From: Janthinobacterium sp. 17J80-10
GTDB taxonomy: Bacteria > Pseudomonadota > Gammaproteobacteria > Burkholderiales > Burkholderiaceae_D
Assembly: GCF_004114795.1 (NCBI RefSeq)
Contig: NZ_CP035311.1
Coordinates: 2,294,001 to 2,358,000 of the forward strand
Direction: 5' to 3'
Length of the DNA stretch: 64,000 bases
The notes beneath the pieces were generated by a model that was not told the DNA's origin, ran no database searches, and was given only the letters and a program-made list of their open reading frames with translations. The position numbers and the translations under genes were made by a program. Positions 37,230 to 46,039 of this stretch are shown here, piece after piece (position 1 is the first letter of the stretch; every line of letters starts with the position of its first letter).

Positions 37230-37256
37230 GCGGGTGCCGGACAGACCGGCACCCGC
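37230..37256. other. Perfect 11-bp hairpin upstream of the PQQ dehydrogenase
   Basis: GCGGGTGCCGG / CCGGCACCCGC with a 5-base ACAGA loop. It lies between the end of the leftward CNNM gene and the start of the leftward PQQ gene. It has no T run on either side, so it is either a terminator of the factor-assisted kind or a 5'-leader structure. Confidence 0.5.
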
Positions 37257-37344
37257 CTACATGATAAGGAGTCAGGAATATGACTTATTGATTGAAGTCA
37301 TTATCGGCCGAATTCTCCCGGCCGGGATGACATGCGCAATCCGC

Positions 37345-38658
37345 TTATTCGTCGGAGGTTGCGCCCTCTTCTTCCAGAGATGGCTTTTTCGTCGCCAATA
37401 CCTTGTCGATCCGCATGCCATCGATATCAACCACTTCGAAAGTCCAGTTCTCCCATTCGCAAGTATCGGTCGTCTGCGGCAGCTTGCCCAGCAGGAGCGT
37501 CAGCATGCCGCTCAGGGTATTGTAACGACCGCGGTCCTCCTCCGGCACGGCTGACAGGTCCAGGCGGTCCTTCAATTCGGGAATCGGGATCAGGCCATCC
37601 AGCAGCAGGGAACCATCTTCACGCTGCACCGCCCAGGCGTCTTCCGCATGGTGCGTCTTGAATTCACCCGTGATCGCTTCCATCACATCCTGCAGCGTGA
37701 CGATGCCCTGCACTTCGCCGTATTCATCGACGATAAACGCCAGCTGCACGCCGGAATTGCGGAATTCTTCCAGCAAGCCCATGCCGGTCAGCGATTCCGG
37801 CACGAAGACTGCCGGTTTCAGGTTGTCGACCAGATTGGGTTTTTCGCCGCGCAGCGTCGCTGCCAGCATCTGGCGGGCATTGGCCACGCCGAGAATAGTG
37901 TTCCAGCCGCCACGCACCACCGGAAACCGGGAATGCTGCGAATTCTCGAAGCGCATCAGGTTTTCTTCGAGGCTGTCGTCCGCATCGAAATACACGACTT
38001 CGCTGCGCGGCACCATCAGCGACGCGATCTGGCGGTCGTCCAGGCGGAATACATTGCGCACCATCTGGTGCTCGTGGTGTTCAATGATGCCCGCGTCCGA
38101 GCCTTCTTCCAGCATCAGGTGCAACTCCTCTTCGGTCATTGCCTGGCGGCCTGAATCCTTGATGCCGAACGTGCGCAACACGAGCTGGGTCGAGCCCGAC
38201 AGCAGCTTGACGAAAGGCTTGGCAATGGCAGCCAGCAAAACCATGGGGCGCGCTACCAGGCGCGCGATGGCCTCTGGGGCAATTTGCCCGAGCCGCTTGG
38301 GGACCAGCTCGCCCAGGACAATGGAAAAATAGGTAATGGTTACCACCACCAGGGCGGTGGCGAAATATTCGGATGCGGCGATTGGCATGCCCAGCGTTTC
38401 CAGCCACACGCTGAAGGGCTTGGCGAGCGTTGCCTCACCGACAATACCGTTCAAGACACCGATGGAGGTAATGCCAATCTGTACGGTCGACAGGAACTTG
38501 TTTGGATCCTCGCCCAGCTCCAAGGCCGCTTGCGCAGCGCCGTCACCTGCGTCAGCAAGTTTTTGCAGCCGGATCTTGCGGGCAGTCACGAGAGCGATCT
38601 CTGACATGGCAAAAACGCCATTCAGGATGATCAATCCAAAAAGTAAGGCTATTTCCAT
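37345..38658 (-). CDS. CNNM/CorC-type membrane protein (DUF21, CBS pair, CorC_HlyC domain)
   Basis: Membrane protein of the family once called haemolysin C, now linked to magnesium/cobalt transport. The N-terminal DUF21 part has about four hydrophobic segments (for example IALLFGLIILNGVFAMSEIA and FATALVVVTITYFSIVLGEL). Two CBS domains follow (MVPRSEVVYFDADD and FIVDEYGEVQGIVTLQDVME), then the C-terminal FAD-like CorC_HlyC domain (DGLIPIPELKDRLDL to WTFEVVDIDGMRIDKVL). Length is normal for the family. The ATG at 38658 is chosen; a GTG four codons earlier (38670) is possible. It is transcribed alone or with the HDOD gene upstream on the same strand, about 95 bp away. Adenine-nucleotide sensing by the CBS pair is expected from family knowledge. 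Confidence 0.9.
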   Translation of the reverse strand: MEIALLFGLIILNGVFAMSEIALVTARKIRLQKLADAGDGAAQAALELGEDPNKFLSTVQIGITSIGVLNGIVGEATLAKPFSVWLETLGMPIAASEYFATALVVVTITYFSIVLGELVPKRLGQIAPEAIARLVARPMVLLAAIAKPFVKLLSGSTQLVLRTFGIKDSGRQAMTEEELHLMLEEGSDAGIIEHHEHQMVRNVFRLDDRQIASLMVPRSEVVYFDADDSLEENLMRFENSQHSRFPVVRGGWNTILGVANARQMLAATLRGEKPNLVDNLKPAVFVPESLTGMGLLEEFRNSGVQLAFIVDEYGEVQGIVTLQDVMEAITGEFKTHHAEDAWAVQREDGSLLLDGLIPIPELKDRLDLSAVPEEDRGRYNTLSGMLTLLLGKLPQTTDTCEWENWTFEVVDIDGMRIDKVLATKKPSLEEEGATSDE

Positions 38659-38752
38659 TGCGGTGAGCACCCACGCGTGCTCGGGTATTGGTCATCGCGC
38701 TATTGTACAACCTGCAAGCCGCAAGAAACCGGAAAGGCGGGAAACGGACAGT

Positions 38753-39589
38753 CTAGAACATCAGTGCCGCAGTGAGCGCCTTGACCTCTTCATCGGATTC
38801 CTCAAGGATGCTCGACAATGTGCCTTCGCCCACGACGAAATCAATGGTCGACGCCACGGTTTCCGTGGTGGCGCCCGCCGCCTGGAAAAGTGGCGAAGCC
38901 ACCGGTGCCAGGTCGTTGGCAAGCATGAGGGTGTCGCCCAGTGTTTCGGGCGGCATGGCGCGGTAGCCATACCAGAGCGATTCGACGGCCTGCGCAACGG
39001 GGTCCGGGACCGCCAGTTTTTTCAGGACGCCGCGGCCAATGATCTTTTCACCGTATTCCGCCCAGGATTCGGGATCGCCGTCGAGCAGGCCGGGGAAATC
39101 CTCGGCACGGGAAAGCAGGTAAAAGCCGCCGACTTCGTGGACGATGCCGGCAAACATGGCGGTATCGGGGTCAACACGCGTCACCTTGCGTGCAATTACA
39201 TGCGCCAGCGCCGCCACATGCGCGGTATGTTCCCAGAGCACGGCCACCTTGGCACGCAGCACAGGATCGGCAATCTTGCTGCCGATCTGGCGCACCACGA
39301 CTGCCGCCACGAGCGACTGCAGCGTGCGAAAACCAAGCCGCATGACTGCCGTACGCACATTGGTGATGTCACTGCCGGAACGGTTGTAGGCCACGGAATT
39401 GGCAATTGCCACCGTACGCGCGGCCAGCAGCGGCTCGGCCATGACCAGCTTGGCCGCCAGCTCCATGTGGCAATCCGGATCGTTCAAGGCCTGCTGAATT
39501 TTGAGCGATGCATTGACATTGGTCGGGAAAACCATGTCTCCCCGGCTCGCTTGCTCGGCAATGCTTCTGAAAGCTTCAAGTCTGTCCAT
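38753..39589 (-). CDS. HDOD domain protein
   Basis: About 278 residues, with an HDOD domain covering most of the protein (from about VNASLKIQQALNDPDCHMELAAKLV). This is a helical relative of HD phosphohydrolases that lacks the metal-binding HD residues. Such proteins serve as scaffolds in bacterial signalling and are often linked to cyclic-di-GMP or two-component circuits. No receiver, EAL or kinase part is attached. I chose the ATG at 39589, since the upstream Met adds a short segment without family similarity. It is on the same strand as the CNNM gene. Exact role unknown. Confidence 0.85.
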   Translation of the reverse strand: MDRLEAFRSIAEQASRGDMVFPTNVNASLKIQQALNDPDCHMELAAKLVMAEPLLAARTVAIANSVAYNRSGSDITNVRTAVMRLGFRTLQSLVAAVVVRQIGSKIADPVLRAKVAVLWEHTAHVAALAHVIARKVTRVDPDTAMFAGIVHEVGGFYLLSRAEDFPGLLDGDPESWAEYGEKIIGRGVLKKLAVPDPVAQAVESLWYGYRAMPPETLGDTLMLANDLAPVASPLFQAAGATTETVASTIDFVVGEGTLSSILEESDEEVKALTAALMF

Positions 39590-39682
39590 GCAGAAAATTA
39601 TACTCAGCTTTTCTGGCAATACTAGTCAGGCACAATTGAAAACGTTAAATTTGTGCACTCACAGAAAGAAAAACAACATTCG

Positions 39683-41569
39683 TCAGATTTCAACCTGCGT
39701 ACCCAGTTCGATCACGCGATTGCTTGGCACCCGGTAGTAATCGGCTGCATCGCGGGCGTTGCGGGACATGGTTGCATACAAGGCTTCGCGCCAATTCGCC
39801 ATGTTGCGGCCGATTGTGCTACCTACCCGGGGGATGACGTTCTGGCGCGCAATGAAGAAGGAAGTGCCCATCATCTCGATCTCCAGTCCTTGTCCGGCAC
39901 ACAGTTGCAAGGCGTGCGGGATATCACGGTCATCCTTGAAGCCGTAATGAACGTCGACCTGATAGCACTCATGGTCCAGCGGCTGCACCTTCACACGATC
40001 AGATTCAGCCACGTACGGAATATCCTCGTTGCGCACGGTCAGAAAAATAGTCCGTTCGTGCAGTACCTTGTTATGCAACAGGTTATGCAACATCGCATGC
40101 GGCACACCGTCACCTTCAGCCCGGAAAAACACTGCCGTGCCTTCTACTCGCACCGGCGGACTGACAAATAGCGATTGCAGGAAATCCTCGATCGGAATCA
40201 GGTGCTTCTTGAGATTTTCATACACCAGGTCGCGGCCGTCTTTCCAGGTCAGCATGATGGTGACCATGACCAGGCCAAGCAGGATGGGGAACCAGCCGCC
40301 ATGCACGATCTTCAGGACATTCGCAGACAGCAGCGTAATATCGATAATGAAAAAGAAACCGGTCGCGGCCCAGCACAACAACAGGTTGTATTGCCATTTA
40401 TGGCGAATGACAAAGAAGGTCAGGATGGTCGTCATGAGCATGGTGCCGGTGACTGCGATCCCATAGGCCGCTGCAAGCTTCGAGGACGAGCCGAAACCGA
40501 TCACGGCCAAAACGACCACAACCAATTGCAGCCAATTGGCCAATGGGATGTAAATCTGGCCCATTTCACGTTCGGAGGTGTAAAGGACGCGCATGCGCGG
40601 CAAAAAACCGAGGGAAATTGCCTGGTGGGTGACCGAAAATGTCCCCGAAATCGTCGCTTGCGAAGCAATCACAGTGGCTACGGTCGCCAGAATCACCAGG
40701 GGATAGATGCTCCAGGGGCCGAGTTGCTGGTAAAACGGATTACTCACGGCGTCAGGATGCGCGAGTAACAGCGCGCCCTGACCGAGGTAATTCAATGCAA
40801 GCGCGGGAAATACGAAAGCGAACCAGGCCAGACGCACCGGTTTCTTTCCGAAGTGCCCCATGTCGGCATACAGCGCTTCCGCACCGGTAAAGGCCAGCAC
40901 GATCGCCCCGAGCGCGACGAAGGCAAGCCAGCCCTTGCTGAGCAAAAAACTCATCGCATGCAAGGGATTAAGGGCTGCGAGAATCGCCGGCGTCTCTATA
41001 ATATTGGCCAACCCCATCCCGCCCAAAGCAAGGAACCAGACCAGCATGATGGGTCCGAACCATTTACCGATACCCGCCGTCCCCTTGCTTTGGACCATGT
41101 ATAAAGCCACCAGGATCGTTACCGTAATGGGCACCACATAAGTCTTGAAAGTGGGAGTGGCCACTTCCAGTCCTTCAATCGCCGAGAGCACTGAAATCGC
41201 AGGCGTAATCACACTGTCGCCATAGAACAGCGATGCACCGATCAGGCCGGCAAGCATCACGGGAAAGTACCAGCGCGAGTGCTGCGTCACCGATGAAAGT
41301 GCCAGCGCCAACAAGGCCATGATGCCACCTTCGCCCCGGTTATTCGCACGCAGAACCAGAGAAACATATTTTAGCGAGACGATAAACACCAGTCCCCAAA
41401 CGATCAGGGAAACTACCCCGAACAAGTTATCCTGAGTTAGCGGAATACCATGCTCGCTGGAAAAGACCTCTTTCATTGTATACAGCGGACTGGTGCCGAT
41501 ATCGCCGTAGACGATGCCGATAGCCGCGATCGTCAGTGCACTTAAGCGAGACTTGGATTGTTCCGACAT
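39683..41569 (-). CDS. kup: Low-affinity potassium transporter Kup
   Basis: Inner-membrane K+/H+ symporter of the KUP/HAK family, 628 residues, normal length. It begins with the family signature IGIVYGDIGTSPLYTMKEVF and has about twelve hydrophobic segments, including GASLFYGDSVITPAISVLSA and ADMGHFGKKPVRLAW, and a soluble C-terminal tail (from about residue 460) ending VIELGTQVEI. Takes up potassium, mainly at moderate to acid pH in known members. The gene stands alone on the minus strand between the HDOD gene and an alpha/beta hydrolase. No special regulation is visible. Confidence 0.96.
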   Translation of the reverse strand: MSEQSKSRLSALTIAAIGIVYGDIGTSPLYTMKEVFSSEHGIPLTQDNLFGVVSLIVWGLVFIVSLKYVSLVLRANNRGEGGIMALLALALSSVTQHSRWYFPVMLAGLIGASLFYGDSVITPAISVLSAIEGLEVATPTFKTYVVPITVTILVALYMVQSKGTAGIGKWFGPIMLVWFLALGGMGLANIIETPAILAALNPLHAMSFLLSKGWLAFVALGAIVLAFTGAEALYADMGHFGKKPVRLAWFAFVFPALALNYLGQGALLLAHPDAVSNPFYQQLGPWSIYPLVILATVATVIASQATISGTFSVTHQAISLGFLPRMRVLYTSEREMGQIYIPLANWLQLVVVVLAVIGFGSSSKLAAAYGIAVTGTMLMTTILTFFVIRHKWQYNLLLCWAATGFFFIIDITLLSANVLKIVHGGWFPILLGLVMVTIMLTWKDGRDLVYENLKKHLIPIEDFLQSLFVSPPVRVEGTAVFFRAEGDGVPHAMLHNLLHNKVLHERTIFLTVRNEDIPYVAESDRVKVQPLDHECYQVDVHYGFKDDRDIPHALQLCAGQGLEIEMMGTSFFIARQNVIPRVGSTIGRNMANWREALYATMSRNARDAADYYRVPSNRVIELGTQVEI

Positions 41570-41613
41570 TATGTGTTGCCTTTGAAATTATTCGCGCGCC
41601 CGGCTCATCCAGC

Positions 41614-42585
41614 TTACGCGGCATGGCTTGCCGGCATGCGATCCGTATCATCATGCAGCGTGCGCAGGCGATCCGCGCATAGCGCCACAGCTTCATTGGC
41701 CTGCGCAATGAAGCGCCCCATCGTGATAAAACCGTGCAATTGGCCTTCATAACAGACATGTTCCGACTGCACGCCCGCCAGCTGCAAGCGCTCCGCGTAT
41801 TCCCTGCCCTCATCGACCAGCGGGTCGTAACCGGCAGTGAGTATCAGTGCCGGCGGCAACTTGGCATGGCTGGCAGCGAGCACCGGCGACAGCCGCCAGT
41901 CCAGCCTGTCTGCCGGACTGTTAAGATAACAGGCACAAAAATACTCGATCAGGGTACTGGTCAACAGATAGTCTTCGCCATTGCGCTTGTGGGAAGGCGC
42001 GATACACCGGAAATCCGTTGCCGGGTAAATCAGCAACTGGAACGCCAGACTTGGCCCGCCACTGTCGCGCGCCATGAGTGCACAGGCAGCCGCAATATTG
42101 CCGCCGGCACTGTCTCCGCCAACCGCGATGCGCGCAGGATTGATACCGAGCCTGTCCGCTTGTGCAACGACCCATTGCAAGGCGGCGAAACAGTCGACAT
42201 GCGCCGCCGGAAATTTGTGTTCCGGGCCCAGCCGGTAGTCCACGGACACGACGGCGATTCCAGCCTGGTCGCATAGCTGGCGACACAGCACATCGTGGGT
42301 GTCGATATCGCCCAGGGTAAAGCCTCCGCCATGAAAAAACACCAGAACCGGCAGCGACGTGCCTGCCAGCGCAGGCAAGGGCCGGTAATGCCGCACCGGG
42401 ATCGTGCCCGCCGGCCCTTCGGCCAGCAGGTTTTCGACCCGCGCCAGCTGCGGCGCCGGCGGTTGCGAAGTAAAGGCGCCTGCCTTGAAAAATGCACGCG
42501 CGGCCACGGGCGGCATCGCCTCATAGGGAGGTACATGCTTGCTGTTGATTAAATCGAGCAACTTCCTGGCATCGGCATCCAGCAT
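41614..42585 (-). CDS. Alpha/beta hydrolase, hormone-sensitive-lipase (family IV) type esterase
   Basis: Carboxylesterase of 323 residues, probably cytoplasmic. The oxyanion motif FFHGGGF is followed by the nucleophile motif GDSAGGN, a catalytic Asp in DPLVDEG and a catalytic His in GQLHGF. Together these are the full family IV set. There is no signal peptide. Expected to hydrolyse short-chain acyl esters. It lies 44 bp upstream of kup on the same strand, with no functional link, and divergent from the FabI-like gene across a 112-bp gap. Confidence 0.92.
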   Translation of the reverse strand: MLDADARKLLDLINSKHVPPYEAMPPVAARAFFKAGAFTSQPPAPQLARVENLLAEGPAGTIPVRHYRPLPALAGTSLPVLVFFHGGGFTLGDIDTHDVLCRQLCDQAGIAVVSVDYRLGPEHKFPAAHVDCFAALQWVVAQADRLGINPARIAVGGDSAGGNIAAACALMARDSGGPSLAFQLLIYPATDFRCIAPSHKRNGEDYLLTSTLIEYFCACYLNSPADRLDWRLSPVLAASHAKLPPALILTAGYDPLVDEGREYAERLQLAGVQSEHVCYEGQLHGFITMGRFIAQANEAVALCADRLRTLHDDTDRMPASHAA

Positions 42586-42697
42586 GGTGGGTTCCAGAAT
42601 TTTTGGGAGGCATGCGTGCGCAAGCCGCTATGGCCGGTATTATATATTGGCAATTCAATTGTCATAATGCGTATTCACCACAACCTTTAGGACGTCA

Positions 42698-43462
42698 ATG
42701 AAATCTCTCGCAGGAAAAAAGGGCCTGGTCGTCGGGATTGCCAACAACCAGAGCATTGCCTATGGCTGCGCCCAGGCTTTCCATGAAGCCGGCGCCGAAT
42801 TGGCCGTAACCTATGTCAACGCCAAGGCCGAGCCGCATGTGCGCCCTCTCGCCGAAGCGCTCGACAGTCCGCTGATCCTGCCCTGCGACGTGCGCGAACC
42901 AGGCCAGCTCGAAGCCGTCTTCGCCGAAATCGAGCAGCGCTGGGGCCGCCTGGATTTTCTGCTGCACTCGATCGCCTATGCGCCACGTGAAGACTTGCAC
43001 AGCCGCCTGGTAGACAGCTCGCAGGCGGGATTCGCCATGGCGATGGACGTTTCCTGCCACTCCTTCATCCGCATGGCGCGCATGGCCGAGCCACTGATGA
43101 AAGACGGCGGCTGCCTGCTGACAGTTTCCTTCTATGGTTCGGAAAAAGTGGTGGAACACTACAACCTGATGGGGCCTGTCAAGGCAGCGCTGGAGAGCAG
43201 CGTGCGCTACATGGCAGCGGAACTCGGCAACAAGCAGATCCGCGTCCATGCGCTCTCACCCGGACCGCTGAAAACCCGTGCGGCGTCGGGCCTGGACCGT
43301 TTCGACGAGTTGCTGGACCGGGCCCGAGAAATGGCGCCGCAACACCAGCTCGCGTCAATCGAGGATTGCGGCAATGTCGCCGCTTTCCTGGTCAGCGATG
43401 GCGCACGTGCGCTGACGGGCAACATCGAATACATCGACGGCGGCTATCACATCATGGGTTGA
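42698..43462 (+). CDS. FabI-like enoyl-[acyl-carrier-protein] reductase (SDR)
   Basis: NADH-dependent reductase of 254 residues in the FabI branch of the short-chain dehydrogenases. It has the FabI-type cofactor motif VVGIANNQSIAYG, LLHSIAYAP, and the catalytic YNLMGPVK (Tyr, six residues, Lys). Where E. coli FabI has SYLGAE this protein has SFYGSE, so the accessory Tyr is Phe, as in InhA. It could be the main enoyl reductase, but the divergence from E. coli FabI and its isolated position suggest a paralogue. It overlaps the 3' end of the convergent LysR gene by 11 bp. It might feed reduced acyl chains to the lipopeptide pathway, but nothing in the sequence shows this. Confidence 0.85.
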   Translation: MKSLAGKKGLVVGIANNQSIAYGCAQAFHEAGAELAVTYVNAKAEPHVRPLAEALDSPLILPCDVREPGQLEAVFAEIEQRWGRLDFLLHSIAYAPREDLHSRLVDSSQAGFAMAMDVSCHSFIRMARMAEPLMKDGGCLLTVSFYGSEKVVEHYNLMGPVKAALESSVRYMAAELGNKQIRVHALSPGPLKTRAASGLDRFDELLDRAREMAPQHQLASIEDCGNVAAFLVSDGARALTGNIEYIDGGYHIMG

Positions 43463-44396
43463 AGGAGATTGCCGCTGCCCGCAACGCCTTGTCCTGGCAC
43501 TCCGGGCTGGAAAATTCTGCCACCAGCATGTCGATCAAAACCCGGGTTCGTGCCGGCATCAGGCGCCGCCCCGGGAATACCGCCCAGGCGCTGGTACTGG
43601 GGGTCTTCCAGTCGGCCAGTACGCGCATCAGCTCGCCTCGTTCCACATACGCTTGCGCGTAATGGTCGGGCACCACCGCGATGCCGGCGCCGGCACATGC
43701 CAGGCGGATCAGCAGATCCGGTGAATTCGCCGTGGCGCGGCCAGGCGGAATGCCTTGCCAGCGCTGTTCGCCCCGGCTCAATACCCAGGCCAGCGGTTCG
43801 CCGTTGCGGCCAAGTAATCGCAAGGTGTCATGCTCCATGAGCGCCTCGGGTTCCGGCGGCGTGCCATTGCGCGCCATATACGCAGGCGAAGCATAAAGGC
43901 CGGCTGAAAATACCGCGATGCGCCGGGCCGCCAGGGATACATCGTCCTGCAGCTCACCCATGCGGATGGCCAGGTCAAAATTTTCCCCGATAAGGTCGAC
44001 CCGCCGCGGCGACAGGTCTATCTCAAGATCGATTGCCGGATATTTTGCGGCAAAGGCGGCCAGTAGCGGCACCAGCGCGACATTGGCAAGATCGCCAGGC
44101 ATCGAAACGCGCAAGCGCCCGCTTGGCTCTACCTGGCGCTGTTGCGCCAGCGCCCCCGCGGCGGCTACTTCCGCCGTGATCTGGCGGGCATGTTCAAGGA
44201 CGGCGTGACCGAAGTCCGTCAGCGTCAGCTTGCGGGTGGTACGCAACAACAGGCGTTCACCGAGATCCGTTTCGAGCGCAACAATCCGCCGGGATAGCGT
44301 CGACTTGGGCAATCCGAGGCGGCTGGCAGCGCGGCTGAAACTCCCCTCTTCCACCACCTGGGCAAACAGCAAAAGATCGTTGGCATGAAGTTGCAT
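43452..44396 (-). CDS. LysR-family transcriptional regulator
   Basis: DNA-binding regulator of 314 residues. The N-terminal winged helix-turn-helix is clear (FAQVVEEGSFSRAASRLGLP, then KSTLSRRIVALETDLGERLL). The rest is the ligand-binding domain of two Rossmann-like lobes, beginning near GRLRVSMPGDLANVALVPLL. It is divergent from the azoreductase gene with about 110 bp between them, the classic arrangement in which a LysR protein controls itself and its divergent neighbour. The ligand is unknown; quinones or electrophiles would fit an azoreductase target. Confidence 0.93.
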   Translation of the reverse strand: MQLHANDLLLFAQVVEEGSFSRAASRLGLPKSTLSRRIVALETDLGERLLLRTTRKLTLTDFGHAVLEHARQITAEVAAAGALAQQRQVEPSGRLRVSMPGDLANVALVPLLAAFAAKYPAIDLEIDLSPRRVDLIGENFDLAIRMGELQDDVSLAARRIAVFSAGLYASPAYMARNGTPPEPEALMEHDTLRLLGRNGEPLAWVLSRGEQRWQGIPPGRATANSPDLLIRLACAGAGIAVVPDHYAQAYVERGELMRVLADWKTPSTSAWAVFPGRRLMPARTRVLIDMLVAEFSSPECQDKALRAAAISFNP

Positions 44397-44404
44397 GACT
44401 TATA

Positions 44405-44465
44405 TTATCCCATCAGTGAAACAATCTTATCCATTTTACAGTCTTCCGCTATTCATTTGGGATAA
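44405..44465. promoter_or_regulatory. Probable LysR operator between regulator and azoreductase
   Basis: TTATCCCA at 44405-44412 and its inverted copy TGGGATAA at 44458-44465 flank a further TTATCC at 44427-44432. The first two TTATCC copies are 22 bp apart, about two helical turns. This arrangement suits a LysR-type tetramer binding across the divergent promoters. Confidence 0.5.
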
Positions 44466-44505
44466 ATAGAATGTAGTCATTGTTTACCCTTATATGGAGT
44501 CACTC

Positions 44506-45108
44506 ATGAACATTCTGCAAATCAATTCCAGCGCCCGTGCCGATAATTCCCAATCTACCCGTCTGGCAACGGAAATTGTCGAACGTCTCAAGTCATTGGC
44601 GCCTGGCGCCACGCACACGGTGCGCGACCTTGCCCGCACTCCACATCCCGCCCTGGATGAAAATGCCTTGCAAGCCTTGTTCACTGCAGCAGAACAGCGC
44701 ACGGCAGAACAGGCCGCGCGCGTGGCCCTGGACGATGCGCTGATTGCCGAGATCCAGGCAGCCGACGCCGTCGTGCTTGGCGTCCCGATGTACAACTTCG
44801 GCGTGACCGCCCAGCTGAAAAACTGGATCGATGCCATTGCCCGGGCACGCGTGACTTTCCAGTACACTGAAAACGGCCCGGAAGGATTGTTGAAGGGTAA
44901 AAAAGTGTATATCGCATTGACCCGTGGCGGCCAGTACCGCAACACCCCGAGCGATTCGCAAGTCCCTTATCTGAAGACAGTGCTGGGTTTTCTCGGCATG
45001 ACCGATATCCAGTTCGTATATGCGGAAGGTTTCGCAATGGGTCCGGAAGGCGAACAGAAAGCACTGGCGGCGGCCCGCACGGAAATCGGGCAGATCGTCG
45101 CGGCCTGA
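44506..45108 (+). CDS. azoR: FMN-dependent NADH-azoreductase
   Basis: Flavodoxin-like quinone/azo reductase of 200 residues that reduces quinones and azo compounds with NADH through bound FMN. It starts [19 protein letters not shown], the FMN phosphate-binding loop, and has the FMN-ring motif [17 protein letters not shown] and a later ALTRGGQY. I chose the ATG at 44506 because TGGAGT stands at the right distance before it; an ATG four codons earlier overlaps that site. It is divergent from a LysR gene, and the two are likely regulator and target. It is followed after 41 bp by a pirin gene on the same strand, a pairing that suggests a shared response to electrophile or oxidative stress. Confidence 0.94.
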   Translation: MNILQINSSARADNSQSTRLATEIVERLKSLAPGATHTVRDLARTPHPALDENALQALFTAAEQRTAEQAARVALDDALIAEIQAADAVVLGVPMYNFGVTAQLKNWIDAIARARVTFQYTENGPEGLLKGKKVYIALTRGGQYRNTPSDSQVPYLKTVLGFLGMTDIQFVYAEGFAMGPEGEQKALAAARTEIGQIVAA

Positions 45109-45149
45109 ACTACGCGCCAGGTGCCGCCGATATACTTTAGGAGAGAGCC

Positions 45150-46028
45150 ATGACAGTCACGAGTATCCCGAAGCTGCAAGCAGAAGCGGTCCTGCACCCG
45201 CGCGCGGTTGAGCGCCTGGTCGCCGGCATGGCGACATCCGATGGCGCAGGCGTCAAGCTTACCCGGGTCCTGACGCAAAACCTGCAACGGCGCCTGGATC
45301 CTTACTTGATGCTCGATGCCTTCGGCACTGACCGGCCGGAGGATTATATCGGCGGATTCCCCGACCACCCGCATCGCGGATTCGAGACAGTCACGTACAT
45401 GATCGCCGGACGCATGCGCCACCGCGACAGTGCCGGCCACGAAGGCCTGCTTTCCAACGGCGGCGTGCAGTGGATGACAGCCGGGCGCGGTGTCATCCAC
45501 TCCGAACTGCCGGAGCAGGAAGACGGCGTCATGGAAGGCTTTCAGCTCTGGCTGAACCTGCCTGCGCGCGACAAGATGACGGCGCCGTGGTATCGCGATT
45601 TCCAGCATGAAGACATCCCCGAATTCACCACGCAAGACAACGTCATGGCGCGCGTAATTGCAGGTACGAGCCATGGCATTGCCGGCGCAATGCAGCGCGA
45701 TGCGACCCAGCCGCTGTACCTGGACCTGCATTTCAATGGACCAGCCGGCTTTGCCCAGGAACTTCCAGCGCAGCACAATGCCTTTGTGTACGTGTATCGC
45801 GGCAGCCTGAAGATCGGCGACACGAGCGTGCCCGCACAACGCATGGCAATACTGCGCAACCAGGATGATGCCGATGGTGTGGTGCTGCAGTCTGAAGGCG
45901 ATGCCCGCGCATTGCTGATTGCCGGGCAGCCCCTGGGCGAGCCGATCGCGCAGTATGGTCCGTTCGTGATGAATACCAATGAAGAAATTTTCCAGGCTGT
46001 GGAAGATTTCCGCGGCGGGCGATTTTAA
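45150..46028 (+). CDS. Pirin family protein (quercetinase-like cupin)
   Basis: Bicupin of 292 residues. The N-terminal cupin has the metal ligands expected for pirins: two His in DHPHRGFETV and the later His and Glu in GRGVIHSELP. Some bacterial pirins oxidise quercetin and others act as redox regulators. The RBS AGGAGAG lies just before ATG. Its position directly after azoR suggests co-transcription and possibly control by the same LysR protein. It converges on the DUF1631 gene with 11 bp between the stops. Confidence 0.92.
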   Translation: MTVTSIPKLQAEAVLHPRAVERLVAGMATSDGAGVKLTRVLTQNLQRRLDPYLMLDAFGTDRPEDYIGGFPDHPHRGFETVTYMIAGRMRHRDSAGHEGLLSNGGVQWMTAGRGVIHSELPEQEDGVMEGFQLWLNLPARDKMTAPWYRDFQHEDIPEFTTQDNVMARVIAGTSHGIAGAMQRDATQPLYLDLHFNGPAGFAQELPAQHNAFVYVYRGSLKIGDTSVPAQRMAILRNQDDADGVVLQSEGDARALLIAGQPLGEPIAQYGPFVMNTNEEIFQAVEDFRGGRF

Positions 46029-46039
46029 AGCGGCTTTGG

